64,000 bases of DNA from Enterobacter cloacae (GTDB lineage Bacteria > Pseudomonadota > Gammaproteobacteria > Enterobacterales > Enterobacteriaceae), in NCBI GenBank assembly GCA_014169315.1, contig AP022134.1:62001-126000 (forward strand). The letters run 5' to 3'. Both the position numbers and the translations under genes were made by a program. Of this stretch, positions 44,919 through 56,045 are shown piece after piece. Each line of letters opens with the position of its first letter. Positions within the stretch are counted from its first letter, which is position 1. The notes under the pieces are model-generated. The model made no database searches and was not told the DNA's origin. It saw only the letters and a program-made list of their open reading frames with translations.

Positions 44919-45794
44919 ATGGTCAGACGTTATCTCCCCCTTAACCCGCTGCGCGCCTTTGAGGCCGCCGCCCGTCATCTCAGTTTTACCCGCGCGGCGA
45001 TTGAGCTGAATGTCACCCATGCCGCCGTCAGCCAGCAGGTCAGGGCGCTGGAAGAACAACTCGGCTGTGTGCTGTTTACCCGCGTCTCGCGCGGGCTGGT
45101 GCTGACCCATGAAGGTGAGGGATTACTGCCGGTGCTCAATGAGGCGTTTGACCGGATTGCGGATACTCTGGAGTGTTTTTCTCACGGGCAGTTCCGTGAG
45201 CGGGTGAAAGTCGGTGCGGTGGGAACATTTGCCGCAGGCTGGCTGCTGCCGCGTCTGGCCGGATTCTATGACAGCCATCCGCATATTGATCTGCATATCT
45301 CCACCCATAACAATCATGTGGACCCGGCGGCGGAAGGGCATGATTATACGATCCGTTTCGGTAACGGCGCGTGGCATGAGTCAGATGCGGAACTGATTTT
45401 CAGTGCACCACACGCTCCGCTGTGCTCACCGGCCATTGCAGAACAGTTACAGCAGCCGGATGATGTTCACCGCTTTACCCTGCTGCGCTCATTCCGCCGG
45501 GATGAATGGAGCCGCTGGCTGGATTGTGCGGGCGGCACACCGCCTTCCCCGTCACAGCCGGTAATGGTGTTCGATACCTCACTGGCCATGGCCGAGGCGG
45601 CACAACTGGGTGCCGGGGTAGCGATCGCACCGGTATGTATGTTCAGCCGCCTGTTACAGTCAGGCGCACTGGTACAGCCGTTTGCCGCAGAAATCACCCT
45701 CGGCGGCTACTGGCTGACGCGGTTACAGTCCCGTACGGAAACCCCGGCCATGCAGCAATTCGCCCGCTGGCTGCTGAATACGGCGGCGGCGTAA
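44919..45794 (+). CDS. ampR: AmpR LysR-type regulator, without its ampC
   Basis: The 291-aa protein has an N-terminal helix-turn-helix (LSFTRAAIELNVTHAAVSQQV) and a C-terminal effector domain. Sequence and the following hypA-like fragment point to the Morganella morganii blaDHA locus. Its normal divergent target, the DHA beta-lactamase gene, is absent: upstream is qnrA1 in the same orientation. AmpR is therefore an orphan here. Confidence 0.93.
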   Translation: MVRRYLPLNPLRAFEAAARHLSFTRAAIELNVTHAAVSQQVRALEEQLGCVLFTRVSRGLVLTHEGEGLLPVLNEAFDRIADTLECFSHGQFRERVKVGAVGTFAAGWLLPRLAGFYDSHPHIDLHISTHNNHVDPAAEGHDYTIRFGNGAWHESDAELIFSAPHAPLCSPAIAEQLQQPDDVHRFTLLRSFRRDEWSRWLDCAGGTPPSPSQPVMVFDTSLAMAEAAQLGAGVAIAPVCMFSRLLQSGALVQPFAAEITLGGYWLTRLQSRTETPAMQQFARWLLNTAAA

Positions 45795-45797
45795 AAC

Positions 45798-46114
45798 TCA
45801 CTCACCTTCCAGGCTTTTTACCCGCAAATCATCACCTTCACTGATGCGCAGCCGTTCACTGCCGCAGTGCGGACAGCATCCGGCGTGCTGCATGATTTCG
45901 GCCTCACGGCTGCAATCCCAGCACCATGCCTGTGCCGGGATAACATCAATATGCAGTGTGCAGCCCTGCGCCACGGTATCACGGCAGGCGATATCAAAAC
46001 AGAAATGCAGTGCACTCTCCTCAACATCCGCCAGTGCGCCGACTTCCAGCCAGACATCCGTTACCCGCGCAATGCCGTGCTGTTCAGCCTGTTCGCGGAT
46101 AATGTCCGCCGCAC
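45798..46114 (-). pseudogene. hypA: HypA/HybF-like nickel chaperone, 5' truncated
   Basis: The remaining ~105 codons show the HypA zinc domain [10 protein letters not shown]...CPHCGSERL and the family segment LHFCFDIA. The N-terminal residues, including the nickel-binding MHE, are missing because the second 3'-CS begins at 46115. Linked to ampR in its Morganella source. Cargo debris. Confidence 0.85.
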
Positions 46115-46391
46115 CGAGGGCTTTACTAAGCTTGCCCCTTCCGCCGTTGTCATAATCGGTTATGGCATCGCATTTTATTTTCTTTCTCTGGTTCTGAAAT
46201 CCATCCCTGTCGGTGTTGCTTATGCAGTCTGGTCGGGACTCGGCGTCGTCATAATTACAGCCATTGCCTGGTTGCTTCATGGGCAAAAGCTTGATGCGTG
46301 GGGCTTTGTAGGTATGGGGCTCATAATTGCTGCCTTTTTGCTCGCCCGATCCCCATCGTGGAAGTCGCTGCGGAGGCCGACGCCATGGTGA
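46115..46391 (+). pseudogene. qacEdelta1: qacEdelta1, 5' truncated copy
   Basis: Starts inside the gene at the codon for E25, so the first transmembrane helix with the essential glutamate is lost. A long frame (45867-46391) fuses it to sequence antisense to the hypA-like fragment, but this is not a plausible native gene. Confidence 0.9.
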
Positions 46392-47224
46392 CGGTGTTCG
46401 GCATTCTGAATCTCACCGAGGACTCCTTCTTCGATGAGAGCCGGCGGCTAGACCCCGCCGGCGCTGTCACCGCGGCGATCGAAATGCTGCGAGTCGGATC
46501 AGACGTCGTGGATGTCGGACCGGCCGCCAGCCATCCGGACGCGAGGCCTGTATCGCCGGCCGATGAGATCAGACGTATTGCGCCGCTCTTAGACGCCCTG
46601 TCCGATCAGATGCACCGTGTTTCAATCGACAGCTTCCAACCGGAAACCCAGCGCTATGCGCTCAAGCGCGGCGTGGGCTACCTGAACGATATCCAAGGAT
46701 TTCCTGACCCTGCGCTCTATCCCGATATTGCTGAGGCGGACTGCAGGCTGGTGGTTATGCACTCAGCGCAGCGGGATGGCATCGCCACCCGCACCGGTCA
46801 CCTTCGACCCGAAGACGCGCTCGACGAGATTGTGCGGTTCTTCGAGGCGCGGGTTTCCGCCTTGCGACGGAGCGGGGTCGCTGCCGACCGGCTCATCCTC
46901 GATCCGGGGATGGGATTTTTCTTGAGCCCCGCACCGGAAACATCGCTGCACGTGCTGTCGAACCTTCAAAAGCTGAAGTCGGCGTTGGGGCTTCCGCTAT
47001 TGGTCTCGGTGTCGCGGAAATCCTTCTTGGGCGCCACCGTTGGCCTTCCTGTAAAGGATCTGGGTCCAGCGAGCCTTGCGGCGGAACTTCACGCGATCGG
47101 CAATGGCGCTGACTACGTCCGCACCCACGCGCCTGGAGATCTGCGAAGCGCAATCACCTTCTCGGAAACCCTCGCGAAATTTCGCAGTCGCGACGCCAGA
47201 GACCGAGGGTTAGATCATGCCTAG
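46385..47224 (+). CDS. sul1: Sul1 dihydropteroate synthase, second copy
   Basis: 279 aa, identical to the product at 41028. Gene dosage of two may raise sulfonamide resistance and provides homology for recombination. Confidence 0.97.
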   Translation: MVTVFGILNLTEDSFFDESRRLDPAGAVTAAIEMLRVGSDVVDVGPAASHPDARPVSPADEIRRIAPLLDALSDQMHRVSIDSFQPETQRYALKRGVGYLNDIQGFPDPALYPDIAEADCRLVVMHSAQRDGIATRTGHLRPEDALDEIVRFFEARVSALRRSGVAADRLILDPGMGFFLSPAPETSLHVLSNLQKLKSALGLPLLVSVSRKSFLGATVGLPVKDLGPASLAAELHAIGNGADYVRTHAPGDLRSAITFSETLAKFRSRDARDRGLDHA

Positions 47225-47351
47225 CATTCACCTTCCGGCCGCCCGCTAGCGGACCCTGGTCAGGTTCCGCGAAGGTGGGCGCAGACATGCTGGGCTCGTC
47301 AGGATCAAACTGCACTATGAGGCGGCGGTTCATACCGCGCCAGGGGAGCGA

Positions 47352-47852
47352 ATGGACAGCGAGGAGCCTCCGAACGTTCGGGTCGCCTGCTCGGGTGATA
47401 TCGACGAGGTTGTGCGGCTGATGCACGACGCTGCGGCGTGGATGTCCGCCAAGGGAACGCCCGCCTGGGACGTCGCGCGGATCGACCGGACATTCGCGGA
47501 GACCTTCGTCCTGAGATCCGAGCTCCTAGTCGCGAGTTGCAGCGACGGCATCGTCGGCTGTTGCACCTTGTCGGCCGAGGATCCCGAGTTCTGGCCCGAC
47601 GCCCTCAAGGGGGAGGCCGCATATCTGCACAAGCTCGCGGTGCGACGGACACATGCGGGCCGGGGTGTCAGCTCCGCGCTGATCGAGGCTTGCCGCCATG
47701 CCGCGCGAACGCAGGGGTGCGCCAAGCTGCGGCTCGACTGCCACCCGAACCTGCGTGGCCTATACGAGCGGCTCGGATTCACCCACGTCGACACTTTCAA
47801 TCCCGGCTGGGATCCAACCTTCATCGCAGAACGCCTAGAACTCGAAATCTAA
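47352..47852 (+). CDS. orf5: GNAT acetyltransferase Orf5 of the 3'-CS
   Basis: The 166-aa GNAT protein has the acetyl-CoA-binding region LAVRRTHAGRGVSSALIEACR and the C-terminal YERLGFTHVD. It is a standard part of the extended 3'-conserved segment. Substrate unknown. Confidence 0.9.
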   Translation: MDSEEPPNVRVACSGDIDEVVRLMHDAAAWMSAKGTPAWDVARIDRTFAETFVLRSELLVASCSDGIVGCCTLSAEDPEFWPDALKGEAAYLHKLAVRRTHAGRGVSSALIEACRHAARTQGCAKLRLDCHPNLRGLYERLGFTHVDTFNPGWDPTFIAERLELEI

Positions 47853-48174
47853 CGTCCGTTCGGGCATCGAGGTCCATGTCGGGGTGGGACGGGCCCGTGG
47901 CTTCAAGATCACTTGCAGTCCGACCGCGATGTCTTGGTTGCGCGAGAGGTTGTCGATATCCTCCACTTCCATCATCAACCCTGGATAATGCCGCCGCCGT
48001 CATCGCCGCCGACGCCCGTGCCGGGCTTTTCGGGCCTGTCAGGCTTGCTCGGCCTTCAGCCTGCCTGGGCGAGATCTCCGGCGGACGGATTAACGGCGGA
48101 GCTTCGCCGCCTTTCGTGCGTGTGAAGGCCGAAGATAGTTCTCTCAAAAACATCCGTTTATGAGAGATACCAAA
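47853..48174. other. End of 3'-CS (orf6 region remnant)
   Basis: GC-rich and without a credible intact gene. It corresponds in position to the start of orf6 in longer 3'-CS versions and stops at IRt. Confidence 0.5.
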
Positions 48175-48297
48175 TGTCATTTTCAGAAGACGACTGCACC
48201 AGTTGATTGGGCGTAATGGCTGTTGTGCAGCCAGCTCCTGACAGTTCAATATCAGAAGTGATCTGCACCAATCTCGACTATGCTCAATACTCGTGTG
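48175..48297. repeat. Tn402 IRt end, 123 bp, inner copy
   Basis: The 25-bp IRt (48175-48199) plus adjoining Tn402 sequence is repeated in inverted orientation at 49178-49329 on the other side of IS6100. Confidence 0.93.
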
Positions 48298-49177
48298 GGC
48301 TCTGTTGCAAAAATCGTGAAGCTTGAGCATGCTTGGCGGAGATTGGACGGACGGAACGATGACGGATTTCAAGTGGCGCCATTTCCAGGGTGATGTGATC
48401 CTGTGGGCGGTGCGCTGGTATTGTCGCTATCCGATCAGCTATCGCGACCTTGAGGAAATGCTGGCGGAACGCGGCATTTCGGTCGACCATACGACGATCT
48501 ATCGCTGGGTCCAGTGCTACGCCCCGGAGATGGAGAAGCGGCTGCGCTGGTTCTGGCGGCGTGGCTTTGATCCGAGCTGGCGCCTGGATGAAACCTACGT
48601 CAAGGTGCGGGGCAAGTGGACCTACCTGTACCGGGCAGTCGACAAGCGGGGCGACACGATCGATTTCTACCTGTCGCCGACCCGCAGCGCCAAGGCAGCG
48701 AAGCGGTTCCTGGGCAAGGCCCTGCGAGGCCTGAAGCACTGGGAAAAGCCTGCCACGCTCAATACCGACAAAGCGCCGAGCTATGGTGCAGCGATCACCG
48801 AATTGAAGCGCGAAGGAAAGCTGGACCGGGAGACGGCCCACCGGCAGGTGAAGTATCTCAATAACGTGATCGAGGCCGATCACGGAAAGCTCAAGATACT
48901 GATCAAGCCGGTGCGCGGTTTCAAATCGATCCCCACGGCCTATGCCACGATCAAGGGATTCGAAGTCATGCGAGCCCTGCGCAAAGGACAGGCTCGCCCC
49001 TGGTGCCTGCAGCCCGGCATCAGGGGCGAGGTGCGCCTTGTGGAGAGAGCTTTTGGCATTGGGCCCTCGGCGCTGACGGAGGCCATGGGCATGCTCAACC
49101 ACCATTTCGCAGCAGCCGCCTGATCGGCGCAGAGCGACAGCCTACCTCTGACTGCCGCCAATCTTTGCAACAGAGCC
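48298..49177 (+). mobile_element. IS6100
   Basis: Exactly 880 bp with ggctctgttgca ends (inverted at 49167-49177). Lies between two inverted IRt segments, the In4 signature. Confidence 0.97.
48359..49123 (+). CDS. tnpA: IS6100 transposase
   Basis: The 254-aa IS6-family DDE transposase starts MTDFKWRHFQGD. Catalytic D in RLDETYVKV, D in LNTDKAPSY and E in NNVIEADHGKLK. Related to, but clearly distinct from, the IS26 protein. Confidence 0.97.
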   Translation: MTDFKWRHFQGDVILWAVRWYCRYPISYRDLEEMLAERGISVDHTTIYRWVQCYAPEMEKRLRWFWRRGFDPSWRLDETYVKVRGKWTYLYRAVDKRGDTIDFYLSPTRSAKAAKRFLGKALRGLKHWEKPATLNTDKAPSYGAAITELKREGKLDRETAHRQVKYLNNVIEADHGKLKILIKPVRGFKSIPTAYATIKGFEVMRALRKGQARPWCLQPGIRGEVRLVERAFGIGPSALTEAMGMLNHHFAAAA

Positions 49178-49329
49178 TCCGTCGCCATGCTCACCTCGCT
49201 TTGGTGCACACGAGTATTGAGCATAGTCGAGATTGGTGCAGATCACTTCTGATATTGAACTGTCAGGAGCTGGCTGCACAACAGCCATTACGCCCAATCA
49301 ACTGGTGCAGTCGTCTTCTGAAAATGACA
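49178..49329. repeat. Tn402 IRt end, 152 bp, outer inverted copy
   Basis: The 25-bp IRt at 49305-49329 is the outer boundary of the integron and lies inside the 3' end of the DUF3330 gene. Confidence 0.93.
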
Positions 49330-49516
49330 GGACAGGCGCAATGTCAGATTCTGTCGCGGCCTTGGCGCGTGCCTGGAAGCGTTCATAGCAATCCAGCCCG
49401 CAGAAATGTTCGACGTATTCCGCGCCTTCCGGGGTGAAGGCGGCATCGAGCGGAATTTCTTTGCAGCATACGCAGCAGGTGGTGCAACTGGCAGTGTTCG
49501 GGGCGTTTGCGTTCAT
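49298..49516 (-). pseudogene. DUF3330-type cysteine-rich mer accessory protein, 3' end replaced
   Basis: The N-terminal ~62 aa carry paired cysteines [17 protein letters not shown] and [11 protein letters not shown], probably a metal-binding fold. The natural sequence ends at the integron border (49330). The last residues ([10 protein letters not shown]) and the stop come from IRt. The domain is complete, so the hybrid may still function. Last gene of the mer operon. Confidence 0.75.
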
Positions 49517-49581
49517 GGTGGTACTCCTCCAGATTGGTAGCGAAGCTCAAAGCTGCCCACTCTCGGCTGGCTGGGAAGCGG

Positions 49582-49818
49582 TCATGATCTTCCCTTGAAG
49601 GCCCGCAGCAGCCGCGTCACAGACAGGACAAACAAGCCGGTCAGCGTGAGGGCTGCAATACCCCAGTGCTCCCCGATGAACGCGCCGGCCGTCGTGCCGG
49701 CTAGCACAATGGCGAGAATCGGCAAATGGCAGGGACAGGTGAGCACGGCCAGCGCGCCCCACAAGTAGCCGGTGATCGGTTTGTGCGTCTCAGACGGCAA
49801 GTGCTCTGGGCTGTTCAT
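49582..49818 (-). CDS. merE: MerE mercury transport protein
   Basis: The 78-aa two-helix membrane protein has the cysteine pair in [10 protein letters not shown]. It assists uptake of Hg(II) and organomercurials. Its start overlaps the merD stop. Confidence 0.95.
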
Positions 49819-50180
49819 GGCAGACTCTCCGCGTGCTGTGCCGGTTCGGTTGGCATGGCGGCCAGTTGCATTTCGAGGCTGGCCAGGGCCTCGCGCCGAC
49901 GCTCGACGAGTTGCCGCAACACGGCAAGCTGCGCAGACGCACCGTCACCGTCCGCAGCATCCAGCGCCCGGCACAGCCGCGCCAGTGCGTCCAGGCCGAT
50001 ACCCGCTTCGAAGGCAGCCCGTACAAAGCGCAGCCGTTGCAACGCGGTGTCATCGAACAAGCCGTAGCCGCCCGTGGTGTACGCGACCGGCCGTAGCAAT
50101 CCGCGCAGCAGGTAGTCGCGCACGATATGCACGCTCACCCCGGCATCAAGGGCCAGCCGGGACACTGTGTAGGCGCTCAT
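49815..50180 (-). CDS. merD: MerD co-regulator
   Basis: The 121-aa MerR-family protein ([21 protein letters not shown] helix-turn-helix) lacks the mercury-binding cysteines of MerR. It displaces Hg-MerR to switch the operon off. Start MSAYTV at 50180; the longer frame to 50213 overlaps merA. Confidence 0.94.
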
Positions 50181-50197
50181 TGAACACCTCCTTTTCC

Positions 50198-52347
<2,150 letters not shown>

Positions 52348-52374
52348 GTGTCGCTCCCGAGTTCGGTTAACGGA

Positions 52375-52650
52375 TCAGCGTTTGAGGCTGGACGGATAGC
52401 CCGCGTCCTCGGTCGCCTTGGTCAACTTCTGGACGTTGGTCTTGGCATCGTCGAAGGTGACGACGGCCTGGCGCTTGTCGAAACTTACGTCGGTCTTGCT
52501 CACGCCCTCAACCTTGGAAAGCGCGTGCTTGACAGTGATCGGGCAAGAGGCGCAGGTCATGCCAGGCACGGACAGCGTGACGGTCTGGGTGGCGGCCCAC
52601 ACGGGGGCAACAACGGCAGCGAGGGCGAGGGCGGCAAACAGTTTTTTCAT
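52375..52650 (-). CDS. merP: MerP periplasmic mercury-binding protein
   Basis: The 91-aa protein has a signal peptide (KKLFAALALAAVVAPVWA) and the heavy-metal motif GMTCASC. It hands Hg(II) to MerT. Confidence 0.96.
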   Translation of the reverse strand: MKKLFAALALAAVVAPVWAATQTVTLSVPGMTCASCPITVKHALSKVEGVSKTDVSFDKRQAVVTFDDAKTNVQKLTKATEDAGYPSSLKR

Positions 52651-52665
52651 GATGAACTCCTGTGA

Positions 52666-53031
52666 TTAATAGAAAAATGGCATGACGTAGGGAAATCCGA
52701 GCGAGACCAGGACCAGCGCGGCCACGATCCAGAAAATGAGCTTGTAAGTAGCTCGCACTTGGGGAATCGCGCAGACCTCACCCGGTTTGCAGGCTTGCGC
52801 CGGGCGGTAGATGCGCCGCCAGGCGAAAAACAGCGCGACCAGCGCTGCGCCGATGAAGATCGGGCGATAGGGTTCCAGCACCGTCAGGTTGCCGATCCAT
52901 GCCCCGCTGAACCCCAAGGCGATCAAAACCAGCGGCCCCAGGCAGCAGGCCGACGCAAGAATGGCGGCCAGCCCACCGGCGAAGAGCGCGCCGCGCCCGT
53001 TTTGTGGTTCAGACTTTTGTGGTTCAGACAT
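52666..53031 (-). CDS. merT: MerT mercury importer, with N-terminal duplication
   Basis: The 121-aa three-helix inner-membrane protein has cysteine pairs ASACCLGP and CKPGEVC. The usual length is 116. The extra five residues come from an exact 15-bp tandem duplication (53000-53014 and 53015-53029), giving the repeat SEPQK-SEPQN before the first helix. The duplication keeps frame and lies in the non-membrane tail, so function is probably kept. Confidence 0.95.
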   Translation of the reverse strand: MSEPQKSEPQNGRGALFAGGLAAILASACCLGPLVLIALGFSGAWIGNLTVLEPYRPIFIGAALVALFFAWRRIYRPAQACKPGEVCAIPQVRATYKLIFWIVAALVLVSLGFPYVMPFFY

Positions 53032-53066
53032 ACGCTTGTCCTTTCAAATTTGGTTTGGATAGCTTA

Positions 53067-53097
53067 AGCTTACTTCCGTAGTTATGTACGGAGTCAA
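53067..53097 (-). promoter_or_regulatory. mer promoter/operator PmerT
   Basis: On the minus strand TTGACT (-35) and TAAGCT (-10) are separated by 19 bp. The spacer holds the MerR dyad CCGTAC...GTACGG-like repeat (ccgtacataactacgg). The overlong spacer is the hallmark of MerR-type promoters, realigned when Hg-MerR distorts the DNA. Confidence 0.93.
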
Positions 53098-53102
53098 GCG
53101 AT

Positions 53103-53558
53103 ATGCAAATTAATTTTGAGAATCTGACCATTGGCGTTTTTGCCAAGGCGGCCGGGGTCAATGTGGAGACCATCCGGTTCTACCAGCGCAAGGGCCTGCT
53201 GCCGGAGCCAGACAAGCCCTATGGCAGCATTCGCCGCTATGGCGAGGCGGATGTAACACGAGTGCGGTTCGTGAAATCGGCCCAGCGGCTGGGCTTTAGC
53301 CTGGACGAAATCGCCGAGCTACTGCGGCTGGAGGATGGCACCCATTGCGAGGAAGCCAGCGGCCTGGCCGAGCACAAGCTCAAGGATGTGCGCGAGAAGA
53401 TGGCCGACTTGGCACGCATGGAGGCCGTGCTGTCTGAACTGGTGTGCGCCTGCCATGCGCGGAAAGGGAACGTTTCCTGCCCGCTGATTGCGTCACTGCA
53501 AGACGGAACGAAGCTCGCTGCATCGGCGCGGGGGAGTCACGGGGTGACTACGCCTTAG
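53103..53558 (+). CDS. merR: MerR mercury-responsive regulator
   Basis: The 151-aa protein has the N-terminal winged helix ([23 protein letters not shown]). Mercury-binding cysteines lie in [19 protein letters not shown]. The C-terminus ([11 protein letters not shown]) reads into the edge of the transposon terminal repeat, and is a few residues longer than the 144 aa of Tn501 MerR. Divergent from merT. Confidence 0.96.
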   Translation: MQINFENLTIGVFAKAAGVNVETIRFYQRKGLLPEPDKPYGSIRRYGEADVTRVRFVKSAQRLGFSLDEIAELLRLEDGTHCEEASGLAEHKLKDVREKMADLARMEAVLSELVCACHARKGNVSCPLIASLQDGTKLAASARGSHGVTTP

Positions 53559-53591
53559 CGTGCTTTATTTTCCGAATTCTGAGACGACCCC
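53554..53591. repeat. Intact 38-bp right terminal repeat of the Tn1696-like element
   Basis: Runs cttagcgtgctttatt ... gagacgacccc, overlapping the merR stop codon. It differs from the left copy in the middle (gaattc versus gttttc region). It carries no IS4321, unlike the other Tn21-type ends here. Confidence 0.95.
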
Positions 53592-54232
53592 TGTGTGTTG
53601 AAAGACAAGATGAGAACCATGATGTGTACGTAGGTAAATTCATCCAGTTACATGTAGCCGCTAATAAGAGCCTTAAGATCGTCGAAATGGGCGATGTGAA
53701 ACTGGTGGCCATAACCAGCTCGATTCCTACCACTTTTAATGGTGGGATAAAGAGATACAAAGGGGTTACGTATGTGTCACTTTCCCAAACAGCTCAAACC
53801 ACTATCGACTTCCCGAAGCGTATCTACAAAGAGGGCCAGGAATGTACTTCTGTCACCAGTCCTGACCAAGGTCCTTTCGCCCGGGATGTTAGGTTGAATT
53901 GCTACGGGCGATGTGTTGTCACCGGCGTAAGGTCCCCCTGGCGTACTGAGGCCGCGCACTTAACGCCACGTCATGAAGAAGGCATTCCCGACGTAACGAA
54001 CGGAATTTTACTTCGCCGTGATATCCATACACTGTTCGACAATGACCATTGCGCCATAAACCCTGACACTATGAAAATTTACTTCAGCCGGGAGGCCCGG
54101 GAGTTGGATGATGATCTCCTGAAATGGCATGGGAATGAGATAGAGACGACACGCATGCAGGTTCCGGTTAACATCGAAAACCTTCGGATACGATGGCAAA
54201 AATTTAAGGCTAAGGATCGTCAGCGTAAATAA
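53592..54232 (+). pseudogene. HNH endonuclease, 5' truncated by the transposon
   Basis: About 213 codons remain. The HNH motif is complete: CYGRCVVTG, TEAAHLTPRHE, DVTNGILLRRDIHTLFDNDH, matching HNH_2-type nucleases. The N-terminal part is lost at the transposon border, and the frame now continues upstream into the repeat. The missing 5' part is not found at the other border (32792), so a deletion accompanied the insertion. Confidence 0.8.
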
Positions 54233-54293
54233 AGCCATAAGCTGAACCACGGCGAGGATTAGTCTTGTTCACTAAATGACAGCGAGAGATTAA

Positions 54294-54497
54294 ATGCAAA
54301 CCCAAAAAGATATTACAGTTGGCCAGATCTGGGAAGAAGTGGATCCAAGACTGATCCGGAAAGTGCGAGTTGTTGAGGTGGCCTCGTTAGAAGGGCCCAA
54401 AGGCATCCTAATCGAAAACGTGGAGTCTGGTCGTAAGAACTGGGCGTCGTCATCCCGCTTTAATGGAAAGCGTGGAGGGTATCGTCTTATTTCCTGA
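54294..54497 (+). CDS. Small hypothetical protein
   Basis: A 67-aa basic, beta-rich protein (VGQIWEEVDPRLIRKVRVVEV; ending GGYRLIS). It follows the HNH fragment by 61 bp. The pattern resembles a small SH3-like fold found in DUF6-type plasmid proteins, but I cannot name the family. Confidence 0.5.
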   Translation: MQTQKDITVGQIWEEVDPRLIRKVRVVEVASLEGPKGILIENVESGRKNWASSSRFNGKRGGYRLIS

Positions 54498-54838
54498 AGG
54501 TTTTGCCAATATGGGAAACTGAAGAGGTTGAAACCATCCCGGTGAGGGAGCATATCTGGTAAAGAAGAGTCTTTAAAAAGGTTTTACGCGACCTGGGATA
54601 ATAAACGGGAAAACGATACCCAAAAAAAGAATACAGCGATGATAACGATAAGGAATGGTAAGGGCTTCAATATTTTGAGAAATGACCTGGCTTACTTTGC
54701 ATCTGCATTTCTAATCAAACTGTCCACATAGGGATCACAGCTCTTAGGTTCTGAATTTTTCATATGTTCTGTACCTGAAATTGATTCCGTATGAGAAAAG
54801 GCCACCGAAGTGGCCTCTATCAAAACTGGTGGCAAAAG
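54498..54838. other. Intergenic region before hns 3' end
   Basis: Contains one possible 23-codon minus-strand microgene (54692-54763; start MKNSEPKSCD, aggt upstream) and the hns terminator at 54796-54815. Nothing else seen. Confidence 0.35.
54796..54815 (-). terminator. Intrinsic terminator of hns
   Basis: On the minus strand the stem ggccac / gtggcc closes a TTCG tetraloop and is followed by TTTTC. It lies 23 bp past the hns stop. Confidence 0.85.
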
Positions 54839-55243
54839 TTAGATCAGGAAATCATCAAGACTTTTACCGGCTGCAATTTGTTCTGCCAGAGCTTTGGGGG
54901 TACGGCCCTGTCCAGTCCACGTTTTTGTTTCGCCATTTTCATCAGTAAATGAGTATTTGGCCGGGCGTGGTTCACGGCTTTTCTTGGTAGCCGTAGATTT
55001 GGCCTGGAATGAGCCAAGCAGCTCTTCCGGGTTGATACCATCTTCTTCCATTAACTTACGCAGGGCGTCAAGTTTCTCCTGACGAGCTTGCAGTTCGGCA
55101 GCTTTGGATGATTCTTCCTGACGACGCTCATCAACAATGACATTAAGCTTTTCGAGGATTTCCTCAAGTACTTCTAAAGGCAGCTCGCGGCCCTGGGCGC
55201 GAAGAGTACGAATATTGTTTAACGATTTGAGTGCTTCAGACAT
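54839..55243 (-). CDS. hns: Plasmid H-NS
   Basis: The 134-aa protein has an N-terminal helical dimerisation region ([19 protein letters not shown]) and a coiled coil to about residue 65. The linker is followed by the C-terminal DNA-binding motif [15 protein letters not shown]. It silences AT-rich DNA and, on large conjugative plasmids, limits the effect of the plasmid on the host. It probably cooperates with the Hha-like protein at 11357. Length and motifs are normal. Confidence 0.95.
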   Translation of the reverse strand: MSEALKSLNNIRTLRAQGRELPLEVLEEILEKLNVIVDERRQEESSKAAELQARQEKLDALRKLMEEDGINPEELLGSFQAKSTATKKSREPRPAKYSFTDENGETKTWTGQGRTPKALAEQIAAGKSLDDFLI

Positions 55244-55420
55244 ACGACCTCACTTTCTAATTCTTTGATAAGGATTTACTTAATCATAATACACTCTATA
55301 AGGAAAAAGATGCCAGCTTTATGTCTTCAGGTACAAAGATATCTTGCTAAGAATACTCCTTATCTTCCTTGTGCAGACTGTTTCGTGCTTTCGATGTTGT
55401 TCATGAGTCTTAAAATCTGC

Positions 55421-55714
55421 TCACTGTTTAGGGTACTCATGCTGTAAATCATCAAGAAGGAAGCGCAGAACAACATAAGCAATCGGAAAAGGAAACCATG
55501 CCAGTGACAGGCCATATATGGCGGAGATAAACATAGGGTAATTTAACTCACTTACAAAATTCGCTTCATTGTATTGTTGAATCGAAATGGCAGAAGCAAA
55601 AATTATAATTAAAGTAAGAAAAATCCACTCTAGCCATCTCTTTTTATAACAAGCATAAGCGAAAGCTGTAGGGTAAAAAATAAAGCAAAAAATTCCAGCT
55701 GCAATTACGTTCAT
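55421..55714 (-). CDS. Small membrane protein
   Basis: The 97-aa protein starts MNVIAAG at 55714 (aggaaag upstream). Three hydrophobic helices: residues about 3-18, 27-43 and 62-85. The longer frame to 55885 overlaps the upstream gene without a site. Family not recognised. Confidence 0.5.
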   Translation of the reverse strand: MNVIAAGIFCFIFYPTAFAYACYKKRWLEWIFLTLIIIFASAISIQQYNEANFVSELNYPMFISAIYGLSLAWFPFPIAYVVLRFLLDDLQHEYPKQ

Positions 55715-55739
55715 AAAAGTAACTTTCCTGATAGCGCAG

Positions 55740-56045
55740 TTATTTTTCGAATGCAGCATCATGAACAACTGCCATAACATTGATGATTGGCTTTCTTTTT
55801 CTGAAGAACCTTCCGCGCGGCAAAGTTTCTCCCGCTTTGAGACGATAAAGCCAGAAAACATAAGCCGGAGGAACATTGCTGTCAAAAATATCTGAACAAG
55901 TTTGAACTGTGATGCCTACTGTATTGTCTTTCCTCATCTCTTTAAAAGTGCCTTGCAATGCAGCGGATAACGTCATTTTTAAGAAACCTTTTTCTGTTTG
56001 AACGGATAGACTTGACTTAGCTGGCTTGACTGTAATGTTTGCCAC
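55740..56045 (-). CDS. Hypothetical protein
   Basis: A 101-aa basic protein (ETLPRGRFFRKRKP near residue 72). Its start lies inside the 3' end of the lipoprotein gene (29-bp overlap), so the two are translationally coupled. No domain recognised. Confidence 0.5.
   Translation of the reverse strand: MANITVKPAKSSLSVQTEKGFLKMTLSAALQGTFKEMRKDNTVGITVQTCSDIFDSNVPPAYVFWLYRLKAGETLPRGRFFRKRKPIINVMAVVHDAAFEK

Larger units (their letters stand above)
46115..47248 (+). repeat. 1134-bp direct repeat, copy B (partial 3'-CS)
   Basis: Second copy of the segment at 40758-41891. The left edge is the ISCR1-linked junction and the right edge is followed here by the native 3'-CS continuation with orf5. Confidence 0.93.
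37780..49329. mobile_element. Complex In4-type class 1 integron
   Basis: Bounded by IRi (37780-37804) and the outer IRt (49305-49329). Order: intI1, aadB, aadA2, qacEdelta1, sul1, ISCR1, qnrA1, ampR, hypA fragment, truncated qacEdelta1, sul1, orf5, IRt, IS6100, inverted IRt. The two IRt-bearing segments around IS6100 are 123 and 152 bp, as in In4. The five bases outside the ends (tcgtt and ggaca) do not match. Confidence 0.93.

Noticed and set aside
45867..46391. 174-codon frame covering the truncated qacEdelta1
   Set aside because: Its first two thirds are antisense to the hypA-like fragment; it is a fortuitous fusion at the 3'-CS junction.
53444..54232. 262-codon frame joining merR 3' sequence to the HNH nuclease
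   Set aside because: Crosses the transposon border. Only the part after 53591 is native nuclease sequence.
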